NCBI RefSeq assembly: GCF_003173335.1
Contig: NZ_QGMZ01000011.1
Span: 62,001 to 126,000 of the forward strand
DNA from: Methanospirillum stamsii
GTDB taxonomy: Archaea; Halobacteriota; Methanomicrobia; Methanomicrobiales; Methanospirillaceae
Length of the DNA stretch: 64,000 nt
Reading direction: 5' to 3'
Notes under the pieces: model-generated
The model's database searches: none
Told to the model about the DNA's origin: nothing
Seen by the model: the letters and a program-made list of their open reading frames with translations, nothing else
Program-made: the position numbers and the translations under genes
Part shown: piece by piece, positions 46,226-55,378 of the stretch
Layout: each line of letters begins with the position of its first letter
Numbering within the stretch: position 1 is the first letter of the stretch

Positions 46226-46432
46226 ATGGCAGACTTACCTATTGCAGCAGTTGTAAGAATTGCAAAGAAGAATGGGGCTGAGCGTGTGGGAAGCGATGCA
46301 GCAGCAGCTCTTGTGGCAAAGGCAGAAGATTACATTGCAAACCTTACCAGGGAAGCAAATCGTCTTGCACAACATGCAGGCAGAAAAACAATTAAGGAAG
46401 AAGACGTTAAAATGGCAGCAGAGAATGCCTAA
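46226..46432 (+). CDS. HMf-type archaeal histone
   Basis: The 68-residue protein is a single histone fold without tails: helix 1 ADLPIAAVVRIAKKNGAERV, the long central helix with DAAAALVAKAEDYIANLTREA, and AGRKTIKEEDVKMAAENA. It forms dimers and longer stacks that wrap DNA. It stands alone with its own promoter, not next to other chromatin genes, although an HDAC-fold enzyme is encoded at 52765. Confidence 0.96.
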   Translation: MADLPIAAVVRIAKKNGAERVGSDAAAALVAKAEDYIANLTREANRLAQHAGRKTIKEEDVKMAAENA

Positions 46433-46514
46433 AGCATTCTCCACCTTTAAAAAATAAAACAGTTATTCTTTACCTCACAGATAGATTTTGTGTGGTTTTG
46501 ATGTTTTCACTATT

Positions 46515-47096
46515 TTAGAGAATGCCTTTTGTGCTTGGTATTGAGGCATTATTATCTGTTATTATTATTGCATATCGAAGTGCCCTGCCAAAGGCCTTAA
46601 AAAGAGCTTCACATTTGTGGTGATCTGAATTACCACTAACCTGCATATGTGCTGTAATTTTTGCATTTTGAATAAAACTTTCAAAAAAGTGACGAACCAA
46701 CCACGGTTCTAAAATCCCCTCAACAGGTCCACTGAAAGAACCATCAAACACAAGATATGATCTCCCTCCCACATCAACAATTACCTCAGCTTTTGCTTCA
46801 TCCATAGGGACAGAAATGTTTGCAAATCGCTCTATGCCTTTACCATCACCAAGAGCCTGAAGAAAAGCCTGTCCAAGAACGATTCCAATATCTTCAACGG
46901 TATGATGAGGACCGACTAAAAGATCTCCTTTCGCTTTCAGGGTAAGATTAAATCTTCCGTGCCTTGAAAAGGAATCAATCATATGATCAAAAAAGGGAAG
47001 TCCGGTATCAATGACTGATTTTCCTTCCCCATCAAGGATAAAATTTACAAAGATATCTGTTTCTTTTGTCTTCCTTGCAATTTCTCCAATCCTCAT
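46515..47096 (-). CDS. hisB: Imidazoleglycerol-phosphate dehydratase
   Basis: The 193-residue enzyme makes imidazole-acetol phosphate in histidine synthesis. The metal-binding repeats are FFDHMIDSFSRHG, GPHHTVEDIGIVLGQAF and NSDHHKCEALFKAFGRAL. It has only the dehydratase domain, as in archaea. The ATG overlaps the hisA stop (ATGA), which points to coupling. Confidence 0.95.
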   Translation of the reverse strand: MRIGEIARKTKETDIFVNFILDGEGKSVIDTGLPFFDHMIDSFSRHGRFNLTLKAKGDLLVGPHHTVEDIGIVLGQAFLQALGDGKGIERFANISVPMDEAKAEVIVDVGGRSYLVFDGSFSGPVEGILEPWLVRHFFESFIQNAKITAHMQVSGNSDHHKCEALFKAFGRALRYAIIITDNNASIPSTKGIL

Positions 47097-47803
47097 ACTG
47101 CAACCTCCAGTGCTTTCTGAAGAGATATTTTTCCGGAATATAGCGCAGACCCTAAAACAATTCCCGCTGCATCTGTATTTTTAATTGTAATGATATCTTC
47201 TTCAGTAGTTATTCCTCCTGCCACAATAACAGGAACACTGACTTTACTCAGAAGATCGCGAACAGGTTTTGGATCAATTCCTTTACACAAACCTTCAACG
47301 CTGACATTGGTGTACAAAAGAGAACCAGCTCCCTTTTTTATAAAAAGGTCAGACCATTCCAGAAAATTTCCTGCTGAATGTTCCCATCCATGGGTGACTA
47401 AATTTCCGGCTCGTGCATCAACACCAGCCATAATTCTTTCACTCCCATATTCATCCGCGAGTATTGTCAGACAATCAGGATTCTCCACTGCATATGTAGA
47501 GATAATAATCCTGTCTACCCCACAGTCAAGCCATGATTTTGCATCTTCAATGGACCGGATACCCCCACCTAATTGGGTATCAACACCAGTTTTAATAACT
47601 ATTTCAGTAATTTTCTCAGCATTTAATTTGGAAGTTCCAAATGCTCCATCAAGATTAACGATATGAAGAGCTTCAGCTCCCTGATTAATCCAGGATTCTG
47701 CACAGGAGAGGGGATCTCCATAACTAGTGGCACTTTCACGTTTCCCCTGTACAAGTTGAACACATCGGCCACCAAGAATATCTACTGCTGGGAAGACAAT
47801 CAT
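47093..47803 (-). CDS. hisA: ProFAR isomerase
   Basis: The (beta/alpha)8 enzyme of 236 residues starts MIVFPAVDILGGRCVQLVQG and includes GGGIRSIEDAKSWLDCGVD, RIMAGVDARAG and VIVAGGITTEEDI, with the catalytic Asp residues of HisA. ATG at 47803 is preceded by GGTGA and lies 4 bases after the hisG stop. A longer frame to 47827 would overlap hisG. Confidence 0.94.
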   Translation of the reverse strand: MIVFPAVDILGGRCVQLVQGKRESATSYGDPLSCAESWINQGAEALHIVNLDGAFGTSKLNAEKITEIVIKTGVDTQLGGGIRSIEDAKSWLDCGVDRIIISTYAVENPDCLTILADEYGSERIMAGVDARAGNLVTHGWEHSAGNFLEWSDLFIKKGAGSLLYTNVSVEGLCKGIDPKPVRDLLSKVSVPVIVAGGITTEEDIITIKNTDAAGIVLGSALYSGKISLQKALEVAV

Positions 47804-47807
47804 AATT

Positions 47808-48710
47808 TCACCGAATAAGACGTTCAATATTCATAACAAGAATATCTTTTGCACCCGCTTGTTTCAACCGGTTAATGAGTTGATAGACTTTCTCCTCATC
47901 TACTACCGCATGAACTGCTACAATGTCCGATGATGAAGCGACTTCCATTATCGTCGGACCACCCATTCCTGGAATAATAGTCCTTATCGTATCTACTGAA
48001 GTTCGCTTCACATTCATCATCAGATAACATTTCCCTTTTGCATTAATTACACTCTCAAGGGCCAGGTGAATCTCATCAATTTTTTCTTTTTTACTCGTGC
48101 AGGAAAGAGGATTTGCAATAAGAAATGTACTGGTATCAAGAACCGTATCAATTACCTGCAAATGGTTTTGTCTTAGAGTCGTTCCTGAACTTGCAAGGTC
48201 TACAATAGCATCTGATATTCCAAGAGAAGGTGTCGCTTCACATGCCCCTCCGACCGGGATAATTTTTGGAATAACACCAATTTTTTTAAAATATTTTCTG
48301 GTTATTGCAGGAAATTCTGTGGATACTCTTTTTCCTTCCAAGTCTTTTGGAGTCTTTAATGCGGAATCATCCGGAACAGCAAGTACAACTGAAGCGTTAC
48401 CAAATCCAAGATCGAGTAATTCAGTAACATGAGAACTTCTCTCAATTACCATATCATGGCCGGTAATACCAAGATCAGCTACTCCTGAAGCTACATATTC
48501 AGGTATATCAATTGGTCTTGCATAAAGAATTTCAACATGTGGATCACGGGTACGTGCAATAAGAGTCCGTTCTCCGTTATCGAAAATTCCAAGCCCTGAT
48601 TGTTCTATTAATTCTCTGATAGGGATGGAAATTCTTCCTTTATTAGGAATAGCAATACGGATTGAAAAAATTTGGTTCCGATCCTGAATCGGATTCGTGC
48701 TATATGTCAT
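47808..48710 (-). CDS. hisG: ATP phosphoribosyltransferase
   Basis: The 300-residue protein is the long form of HisG, the first and feedback-controlled step of histidine synthesis. Blocks are IAIPNKGRISIPIRELIEQ, GVADLGITGHDMV, the PRPP loop VDLASSGTTLRQN, and a C-terminal ACT-like regulatory domain (about 225-300, ending VYQLINRLKQAGAKDIL). No hisZ is needed for this form. The ATG overlaps the mat stop by one base (TAATG). Confidence 0.94.
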   Translation of the reverse strand: MTYSTNPIQDRNQIFSIRIAIPNKGRISIPIRELIEQSGLGIFDNGERTLIARTRDPHVEILYARPIDIPEYVASGVADLGITGHDMVIERSSHVTELLDLGFGNASVVLAVPDDSALKTPKDLEGKRVSTEFPAITRKYFKKIGVIPKIIPVGGACEATPSLGISDAIVDLASSGTTLRQNHLQVIDTVLDTSTFLIANPLSCTSKKEKIDEIHLALESVINAKGKCYLMMNVKRTSVDTIRTIIPGMGGPTIMEVASSSDIVAVHAVVDEEKVYQLINRLKQAGAKDILVMNIERLIR

Positions 48711-49912
48711 TAAAATGTCTTCAATTCGCCTTTGATTACCCGCTCAGTTACTGAGGAGATATTCTCAAGACCTGAATCAAATATCTCATAAACATCTTTT
48801 TCAATGTCTTTAAGGGTAAAGGAGGGTTTCGGAATTATCTGAGCGCTTGCAATGAGAGGCTCATCAATAGGCATTCCAATCTGGGACAATAACCTGACCT
48901 GAATCTCTGCAATCCCGTCAACCTTCTCAACACATTTATGTGCAAGTTCATTTGAGAGAAGATTGTAAATTTTTCCGATGTGGTTTATTGGATTCTTCCC
49001 ACTGGTAGCTTCCATGCTCATCGGGCGGTTAGGAGTAATAAGACCATTTGCCCTGTTCCCGCGACCAACAGAACCATCATCACCCATCTCAGCAGATGTT
49101 CCGGTGACTGTTAAAAACAGGCTGCATTCAACATCACAATCTGCAGTGTTAACATTGATAACAACCTGTTTGTCAGTACAGGTCTTTGCAATTTTGAGAG
49201 CTTCTTCAGCAAGTTTTTCACGATAGTCAATGTAATCTGACAAAGATGATACATACCGGTCAACCATTGCACAACATATGGTGAGATTGATAGAATTTCC
49301 CTGACGAAGTCCCATGATTTTAATATCCTGACCATAAACCGGATATTTTGGTCGGAGGGTATTATCAATATAGGATGAAATTTCCCTAATGCACCGTTCA
49401 ATATCTGAGAACGGTGCATAAGACACACCAAAAGAGGTATCGTTTGCCCGGGGAATCTTTCCGGTTTCAGGTTTAAAAACATCGCGAAGATCAGTTGATC
49501 CAGTGCCAAGTCTGCAATCCATTATCAATTCTTTTTCAATGTCAAGTTCAGGCAGGATGGTTTTCAAATAATCTTTAGCAGCTTTCAGTGCTACTGTTTC
49601 AGCAGATATCTTTTCACCGTTAAAATCTTTTGTTGCCCGACCGTCAAGAAGGATAAAAATTGGTTTAATAATTTTTCCTCCTCCAAATTGAGGCAAAGAC
49701 TCACCAGCGACAATCTCACCCTGATCAGTGTTATGATGAAGAACACCACCAAACTGATCGATATAGGTATTACATAACGCACGACTGACTGATTCTGCAA
49801 TACCATCAGCAATGCTATCAGGATGGCCAAGGCACTTACGTTCCACCAATTCTATCTGTTGATCGTGAACCGGAATCTGGTTCAACATCTCAATTGCAAT
49901 ATTTCTACTCAT
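48710..49912 (-). CDS. mat: Archaeal S-adenosylmethionine synthetase
   Basis: The 400-residue enzyme is the archaeal type of methionine adenosyltransferase. It starts with [12 protein letters not shown] and has [43 protein letters not shown] and [23 protein letters not shown] is needed by the many radical SAM enzymes and methyltransferases of this genome. It heads the mat-hisGAB unit, with a TATA box and an inverted repeat upstream. Confidence 0.95.
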   Translation of the reverse strand: MSRNIAIEMLNQIPVHDQQIELVERKCLGHPDSIADGIAESVSRALCNTYIDQFGGVLHHNTDQGEIVAGESLPQFGGGKIIKPIFILLDGRATKDFNGEKISAETVALKAAKDYLKTILPELDIEKELIMDCRLGTGSTDLRDVFKPETGKIPRANDTSFGVSYAPFSDIERCIREISSYIDNTLRPKYPVYGQDIKIMGLRQGNSINLTICCAMVDRYVSSLSDYIDYREKLAEEALKIAKTCTDKQVVINVNTADCDVECSLFLTVTGTSAEMGDDGSVGRGNRANGLITPNRPMSMEATSGKNPINHIGKIYNLLSNELAHKCVEKVDGIAEIQVRLLSQIGMPIDEPLIASAQIIPKPSFTLKDIEKDVYEIFDSGLENISSVTERVIKGELKTF

Positions 49913-49938
49913 TAAAGACCTCTGTAGAACTTAATCAT

Positions 49939-49973
49939 GAATATATACCAAGCACTGGTACAGAATACTGTAC
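49939..49973 (-). promoter_or_regulatory. mat-his promoter with adjacent inverted repeat
   Basis: On the minus strand TGGTATATATTCA (49939-49950) is a TATA box about 30 bases before the mat ATG. Directly upstream a perfect inverted repeat, GTACAG-AATA-CTGTAC (49958-49973), could bind a regulator next to the TBP/TFB site. The regulatory role is inferred from position and symmetry. Confidence 0.45.
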
Positions 49974-50014
49974 TGATTCGGTGAGAATTAAATAAGAGAT
50001 TACCGGAATATCTG

Positions 50015-50350
50015 ATGATAAGCATATTTGGTAACTCTATCAGCATAAAGGAAAATTATGATAAATACGGAAAAAAACAAGATGAATTATGTTATTCTTT
50101 GCAGGAGTACCTTTTGGTTCCCCCGGAATATATTTTTAATACTATTCATTATCTGACTCACAGCGCGAGATTACTCTGCCTCATCACACCATCTATAAAT
50201 CTTCATTTTTTTGATTACTCGAATTTATCGAAAAAACCTCATGAAATATCCCAATTATCATCAAAAATTTTTTTTACTGAAAAAATATTCATGGGACTGG
50301 TTCTTCAGGGTTTCTGGAATATGAGAATAGAAAAATCAGAAACACGCTAA
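50015..50350 (+). CDS. Uncertain small ORF (111 aa)
   Basis: The stretch 49913-50446 has no recognised gene. It holds this one ORF of 111 residues, which has no known domain, no signal peptide and no clear Shine-Dalgarno site. Part of it is aromatic and hydrophobic (KIFFTEKIFMGLVLQGFW). It may be a real orphan gene or chance in an AT-rich spacer. Apart from it and the mat promoter, I see nothing in the gap. Confidence 0.3.
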   Translation: MISIFGNSISIKENYDKYGKKQDELCYSLQEYLLVPPEYIFNTIHYLTHSARLLCLITPSINLHFFDYSNLSKKPHEISQLSSKIFFTEKIFMGLVLQGFWNMRIEKSETR

Positions 50351-50446
50351 TATCCGGTACGTATCTTTCTCGAAAATACCTCACTTTTCAGGGAACATTT
50401 CTTAATTAAACCATTCAATATAAAAACCTTATGACAAAATAATTCA

Positions 50447-51478
50447 TTAATCCAACGCACGAATGTTAAGAATAGAAGAAGGAATGGATAATTCAAACCT
50501 TGCTCCCTGACCCGGAAGTCCTTTTTCACAGATGGTAATACCAAAAACCGACAACAGTTTTTCCGCGAGAAAAAGACCGTAACCGCTCCCTGAACCAAAC
50601 CCTAAGTCAAAAATCCGATTCTTCTGTTGTTCCGGGATACCACAACCATTATCCTCAATTACAAGAATTCCCCCGGATTCTAAAGCACTGAATGATACTG
50701 TGACAATAGTTGCTCCTTTGGCATGTTCAGGAATATTCATAAAAATTTTTCCCAAAGCGAGATAAAAATTTTTATCAACAAATAGTGCAGCATTATTACA
50801 ATTTATTGAGAGATTTATAGGATTTAGGACAATTTCATTTAAAGATTCATGGATTGCATCATCTATTGGCACCCATGAAAATTCATACAGACCGATTTTT
50901 TGATATTCACGAGTAAATATTAATCTGTCCCTGATTTTTTCAGCAGCGTTCTGCTCTTTTTTTGTAAATTCAATTAACATCGGATCTGAAATTAAATCTC
51001 CGGATAATTCCAGGTAACCAAGAATTGCAGTAAGCTGATTCAGAATATCGTGCCTTACTTTAGAATTCAAAGTATTCCAGGTTTCTGAACCTTTTGATAA
51101 AAGTGCCCATTCAACTGGAAGAACACTCATCCACAGATAACTTGTAGCTTTTAAAAGTGCCCCGGTTTCAGAGTATGATAAGGAACAATGCTCTTCTATC
51201 CATCTAAATGAGGAAGATGTCTTCAATCGGTATCTAAGTTGCACACTATCCTTATACTGAAGAATCGCTGCACCCAGTTTCCTGCTCACGAGGTTTTGAT
51301 CATCCGGAAAAACATCAGAGAGGTAATCAGTTTCATGACCTGAATAATTTATGAGGATCCCATGAAGTATGTGATTCCGTGAAATATTCCTTATCTTCCA
51401 GATATCGTCTGGATTTCTCTCAAAAACTACAACCGGAGCAGAATCAGAGAGTTCACCTGTAGATGTTTCAAAGGTCAT
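50447..51478 (-). CDS. Histidine kinase-like protein (RHDILNQL type)
   Basis: The 343-residue soluble protein has a PAS-like sensory part (about 1-125), then the acceptor region VRHDILNQLTAILGYLELS with His near residue 147, typical of one archaeal kinase group, and a HATPase domain with IEDNGCGIPEQQKNRIFDLGF and GSGYGLFLAEKL. The N box is weak (LGKIFMNIPEHAK), with the usual NLxxNA altered. No regulator gene is adjacent. Confidence 0.8.
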   Translation of the reverse strand: MTFETSTGELSDSAPVVVFERNPDDIWKIRNISRNHILHGILINYSGHETDYLSDVFPDDQNLVSRKLGAAILQYKDSVQLRYRLKTSSSFRWIEEHCSLSYSETGALLKATSYLWMSVLPVEWALLSKGSETWNTLNSKVRHDILNQLTAILGYLELSGDLISDPMLIEFTKKEQNAAEKIRDRLIFTREYQKIGLYEFSWVPIDDAIHESLNEIVLNPINLSINCNNAALFVDKNFYLALGKIFMNIPEHAKGATIVTVSFSALESGGILVIEDNGCGIPEQQKNRIFDLGFGSGSGYGLFLAEKLLSVFGITICEKGLPGQGARFELSIPSSILNIRALD

Positions 51479-51541
51479 CTTCTAACCGGTATTTCTTTAT
51501 TTGAAAATATTATACATTAATGCAAGATAATTTTCGATTCA

Positions 51542-51883
51542 TTAGGCAGCCATTTCACGTAAAATTGCCTCACGAATTGGTTCCAGGGAGATCCTCCCTA
51601 CCGGAATAATCGCACCCTGAACAAGAACCATGGGAATAGCCGGATGATCACGTTCATAAATATCTTTGATATAATCAGGAATATAGTCGTCCAGAAATGT
51701 AAGCTTCATACTGATGCTGTCACCAAATTCCTTTTTTAATTCATCTTTCAGAGCATCAAATGCTCTCTCAAGGCTTGCTGAAGGGGCACAGGAAGTAAGA
51801 CCGCATGTCCGGTTTTCATCACATGGAAAGGGGGAGCATTCTGAATTTTTATAACCAACAATTTCAAGTGTTACCAAAGTCAC
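51542..51883 (-). CDS. Thioredoxin-fold-like protein, third gene of the redox unit
   Basis: With a GTG start at 51883 the protein has 113 residues. It has a cysteine cluster (NSECSPFPCDENRTCGLTSC), a helix (LERAFDALKDELKKEFG) and a strand-Pro-strand ending AIPMVLVQGAIIPVGR that resembles the cis-Pro loop of thioredoxin-fold proteins. The frame extends to 52015 over the upstream gene, so the true start is after its stop. GGAGAA lies about 10 bases before the GTG. Function is inferred only from fold hints and neighbours. Confidence 0.55.
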   Translation of the reverse strand: MTLVTLEIVGYKNSECSPFPCDENRTCGLTSCAPSASLERAFDALKDELKKEFGDSISMKLTFLDDYIPDYIKDIYERDHPAIPMVLVQGAIIPVGRISLEPIREAILREMAA

Positions 51884-51929
51884 GAAACTTAATTTCTCCA
51901 GATAAGAATAAGATGATATTGGTTTTCGA

Positions 51930-52433
51930 TCAGATGAAGATCTCAAATCTATCCTTGTCTGCTTTACATATCGGACATTTTTCCGGAGGACTGGTTCTGG
52001 CGCAGAGATAACCACATACCTTACATCGGAAAACAGGATATGGCAACTGACCTGGAATTGTGGCGTTTACTGGTTGCAGGTTTCTATCATGTAAAGAAGG
52101 TCTTCGTTCCGGTACAACCGGGGCAGGTGAATTTTTATTTATGAGTGATTCAGAAAGATAAAGCCCGCAAAAACATGCACCATATTCAGATAAATCATCA
52201 TCACGATAATCGCATGGACAAATAATATCCAGATCCTTCTCTTTCTCACCAAAAGACAGCCTGCAGGGACATGACTCATATCCATATCGCTCAGCATTCA
52301 GTATGAGCCCTTCAACAAGACCACGAGTAAAATCCATATCCGGGTTTAAAAAATATCCCGATTGTTTTGCCTCACTATCCAGAATTTTTAATCGGCGTTC
52401 AACTTTCTCCGGAGAAACGACGGTAGATATCAT
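51930..52433 (-). CDS. Ferredoxin:disulfide reductase (FTR catalytic domain plus rubredoxin domain)
   Basis: The 167-residue protein joins the catalytic subunit of ferredoxin:thioredoxin reductase (CPC at 55-57, CPC at 72-74, CFC at 87-89) to a rubredoxin-like domain (CKVC 137-140 and CPIC 153-156). The FTR part moves electrons from ferredoxin through a [4Fe-4S] cluster to a disulfide. The usual CHC is CFC, so the active-site histidine is replaced by phenylalanine. Its start overlaps the end of the glutaredoxin gene. Confidence 0.86.
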   Translation of the reverse strand: MISTVVSPEKVERRLKILDSEAKQSGYFLNPDMDFTRGLVEGLILNAERYGYESCPCRLSFGEKEKDLDIICPCDYRDDDLSEYGACFCGLYLSESLINKNSPAPVVPERRPSLHDRNLQPVNATIPGQLPYPVFRCKVCGYLCARTSPPEKCPICKADKDRFEIFI

Positions 52434-52714
52434 CCCAATGCTTCCTTTATCTCATCAAGCCTGCTTCCTACGATGACTTTACTATTATTAATTACCAATG
52501 TCGGAAAAGAACCTCGCGGATTGAATTTTTCGATATCCATGAGAACTGAATTCATATCCTCTTTGTTTAACTTGTCAACATACAGGTAATCATACGCAAC
52601 ATGCAATTCATCAAGTAAATTTCGTGTCTGCTTACAATGAATACAGGTTGAAAGGGCATAGAGCATTATCTTACCCTTATCAATTCCATCCACATGATCC
52701 GGATTTATGGTCAT
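52430..52714 (-). CDS. Glutaredoxin/NrdH-like protein
   Basis: The 94-residue protein has a glutaredoxin fold with the active-site motif CIHC at residues 24-27, a YLYVDKLNKED strand-helix, cis-Pro region GSFPTLVINNSKVIVGSR and a final helix. It is the likely electron acceptor of the FTR-rubredoxin protein encoded next, with which it overlaps by 4 bases (ATGA). A role in reducing ribonucleotide reductase or other thiol targets is inferred. Confidence 0.87.
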   Translation of the reverse strand: MTINPDHVDGIDKGKIMLYALSTCIHCKQTRNLLDELHVAYDYLYVDKLNKEDMNSVLMDIEKFNPRGSFPTLVINNSKVIVGSRLDEIKEALG

Positions 52715-52764
52715 AATATGTCTCTCATACGTTATTCGGTATAAATAGTACAGTTATTTTTCTT

Positions 52765-53853
52765 TTAATATGAACGATGAATAAAGTACCAATGATTAGA
52801 TAATTTCTTTTTTAAATTAGAAACCATTTTTAAAACTTTAGGAAAAGCTTCCTCTGATACTGACTTTTGTAATAATTCCTGATAAATAGCAGGCTCACGA
52901 ATACCGGAGATATCAAGTCCGGCCATTGCTGCAATTAGACCTAGATTAGTATAGGGAAGACCCCCCTCTACACTATAACCACCTTCTAGTACTGCGATCA
53001 GTCTTCCATAACAAATTGAATCAGCAACAATACACATCTCCTGCATAAGTCGGGCATATCCTTGCGCGGTTAATGCAAGACCTGTGAGCGGATCAGAAAA
53101 ATGATTGTCCTGACCCGCTGAAACTGCAATGACATCAGGCATATACTCTTCAGCCAGGGGAATAATTATCTCTTCAAGAAGATATCGGTAAACTTTATCT
53201 GAACTTCCGGCAGGAATCGGAAGGTTAATATTGTATCCTTTTCCGTCACCAACACCAATATCGTCAATCCTTCCTGAACCCGGGTAAAAGGGGTACTGAT
53301 GAACTGAACAAAAAAGAACAGTCGGATCATCATAGAATATTTCCTCAGTACCATTCCCATGATGAGCATCCCAATCAAGGATCATGATCCTTCTCATGCC
53401 GCGTCTTTGCAGATGCCGAACCATAATGGCAACATTATTTAGATAACAAAAGCCTGCCCCACTGGCTTTTCCCGCATGATGACCGGGGGGTCTTGCGAGA
53501 ACAAATGCATTTTTGACTTCCTGATTTAATACTGCATCAGCTGCTTGTATTGCTCCTCCTGCAGCGAGTAATGCATCATGAATGAGATCTTTCGGAATAA
53601 TCGTATCAGCATCAATTATTCCACCATGAACAGAAGTTTCTTCTAAAAATCGCAGATATTCTGCGGAATGAACTAACAGAACATCATCCCTTTTTGCAGG
53701 TACCGGAGAAATGAGTTTAATCTCAGGAAGATCAAAAATTCCTTCTTCTTCTAATTGATCCAAAGTATATGACAGACGCTCTCTTCGTTCCGGATGAGTG
53801 TGACTTTGTTCATGCATAAGATAGGCATTATCATAAACAATACCGCAGATCAT
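52765..53853 (-). CDS. HDAC-fold deacetylase
   Basis: The 362-residue protein belongs to the arginase/deacetylase superfamily of zinc amidohydrolases. The active site is complete: ARPPGHHAGKASGAGFCYLNN, the zinc ligands in ILDWDAHHGNGT and GQDNHFSDPL, and the late LEGGYSVEGGL. It could act on acetyl-lysine of proteins or on acetylpolyamines. The tail-less histone of this genome offers few obvious targets, so small substrates are at least as likely. Confidence 0.9.
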   Translation of the reverse strand: MICGIVYDNAYLMHEQSHTHPERRERLSYTLDQLEEEGIFDLPEIKLISPVPAKRDDVLLVHSAEYLRFLEETSVHGGIIDADTIIPKDLIHDALLAAGGAIQAADAVLNQEVKNAFVLARPPGHHAGKASGAGFCYLNNVAIMVRHLQRRGMRRIMILDWDAHHGNGTEEIFYDDPTVLFCSVHQYPFYPGSGRIDDIGVGDGKGYNINLPIPAGSSDKVYRYLLEEIIIPLAEEYMPDVIAVSAGQDNHFSDPLTGLALTAQGYARLMQEMCIVADSICYGRLIAVLEGGYSVEGGLPYTNLGLIAAMAGLDISGIREPAIYQELLQKSVSEEAFPKVLKMVSNLKKKLSNHWYFIHRSY

Positions 53854-55295
53854 AATGCCTCCACAGTAATTCCGGGAGTTATTCCTAAAATTATATCAGT
53901 AATTTTTGCAGTCACTTTCCATCCACGAATTACATCATACGAGGAAAAATGAAAGACTGTAACATCTTTAACATCCTCTTCCGGTGCCCCTTCTGAAATA
54001 GCCAGATTCTGCACCAATTCTTTTGCATATGCCAATAAATCCTCATTATCCATGATATGAACATAGGGACTTTCTTTTCCATTCACCGTCATGCGTTTTT
54101 TTTCAGTATCCACGTGAATATGAACTTCAAGACATAACCGTGATACTGCAGCACCAACTGCATTTGCCGAACCAGCATGCTCTGGAACAATTCCGAGGAC
54201 CTGTGCGCGTTCGGATATATCCGAGAGAAGATAATGAGCTAGATATCCGGTTCCAATAATCGCAGAAGGCCGGTATTCCCTTACTGCTGATGAAACCATT
54301 TCCAGATAATATTGAACAATTTCATGGGCAAGGTCAGGATCTATCACATGAGATCTACTCTCGTCTCCAATCCGTGCTCCACATACATTCAGTGCATCAG
54401 TCAGCGTGGGCTCACCTCCCCCAAATGAGCGTGAATTACCGACCCTGAATGAACACAGGTTCTCTCTTATACAGGAATCACCACCATACGGTATACTCCG
54501 TGCCTCAACTGCGTTAATCAGGGTTTTAGAATTTTCAACAATTACAGTATTAAAAAGAGGTTTTCCGTTTACAAGAGGCACTAACTCGGTAGTAGTCCCA
54601 CCAATATCAATAACAAGACAGTTTTTATTCCGGGTCAGATAATATGCCCCGTTCGCAACAGTTGCCGGACTTGAATGATAAAGTAATGAAGGATTCTGGA
54701 TGGCACGCTCCGGAGAAGTAAGACCTCCGGTTGAAGTTACAAAGAAAAAATCCTTTCTTGTTTGCTTTATTTCTTTAATTAATCCAGCAACTTTATTTTT
54801 TATTCTCGCATTCAGAATTGTTGTCTTTATTCGGGCAGGAAAATTTAACGCTCCAATCGGCGCACTTACAGCAATCTTATCTGGAGAGATATAATCAGAA
54901 ACAATAGAAAATACCTGTTGTTCAAGAGAATCATTTCTTACTGAAAATTTTCCGGAGATTGCAACTGCTTGAGCATGTGAACTTTTCATAAGGGTTTTAA
55001 TTTCTTCAGGATTAACAGGTTCAACCACATCACCTCTATGTGATACAGCACCCTGAATTGCACCAGGATACACGAGACCCGGACCCGGTATGGTAATACT
55101 CTTTATCATTGCAGGGGGACCCGTGAGTATTTCATTGAGCGGCTGAGAAGAACTAACGGCAAGGCGCCCATTTGATGAAATATTCTTTAGAGCAGCACTT
55201 ACACCTTTAGAATTAGGAACTTTATATGTCTGAATAAGAGAATCGATGATAGCAATATCAGTATTTGTCCCCCCAATATCAATTCCGGTAAACAT
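53850..55295 (-). CDS. Hydantoinase/oxoprolinase-type ATPase
   Basis: The 481-residue protein has the N-terminal FTGIDIGGTNTDIAIIDS nucleotide site, a second phosphate loop CLVIDIGGTTTELVPLVNG near residue 230 and RSFGGGEPTLTDALNV, as in the HyuA/oxoprolinase ATPases of the actin-like fold. The enzyme opens five-membered ring amides with ATP in characterised relatives. No HyuB partner is found. The stop overlaps the deacetylase start by 4 bases, so the two are made together. Confidence 0.85.
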   Translation of the reverse strand: MFTGIDIGGTNTDIAIIDSLIQTYKVPNSKGVSAALKNISSNGRLAVSSSQPLNEILTGPPAMIKSITIPGPGLVYPGAIQGAVSHRGDVVEPVNPEEIKTLMKSSHAQAVAISGKFSVRNDSLEQQVFSIVSDYISPDKIAVSAPIGALNFPARIKTTILNARIKNKVAGLIKEIKQTRKDFFFVTSTGGLTSPERAIQNPSLLYHSSPATVANGAYYLTRNKNCLVIDIGGTTTELVPLVNGKPLFNTVIVENSKTLINAVEARSIPYGGDSCIRENLCSFRVGNSRSFGGGEPTLTDALNVCGARIGDESRSHVIDPDLAHEIVQYYLEMVSSAVREYRPSAIIGTGYLAHYLLSDISERAQVLGIVPEHAGSANAVGAAVSRLCLEVHIHVDTEKKRMTVNGKESPYVHIMDNEDLLAYAKELVQNLAISEGAPEEDVKDVTVFHFSSYDVIRGWKVTAKITDIILGITPGITVEAL

Positions 55296-55378
55296 CTGTT
55301 ATCACGGTTTTTTAGATTCCCAAAATATATCAGATGATGCATATACTTCTGGGAGAAAAACACAATAGGATCATCGCA

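Noticed and set aside
50347-50598. Minus-strand ORF of 83 residues next to the kinase
   Set aside because: It overlaps the ATPase domain of the kinase at 50447-51478 in another frame and has no sign of coding.
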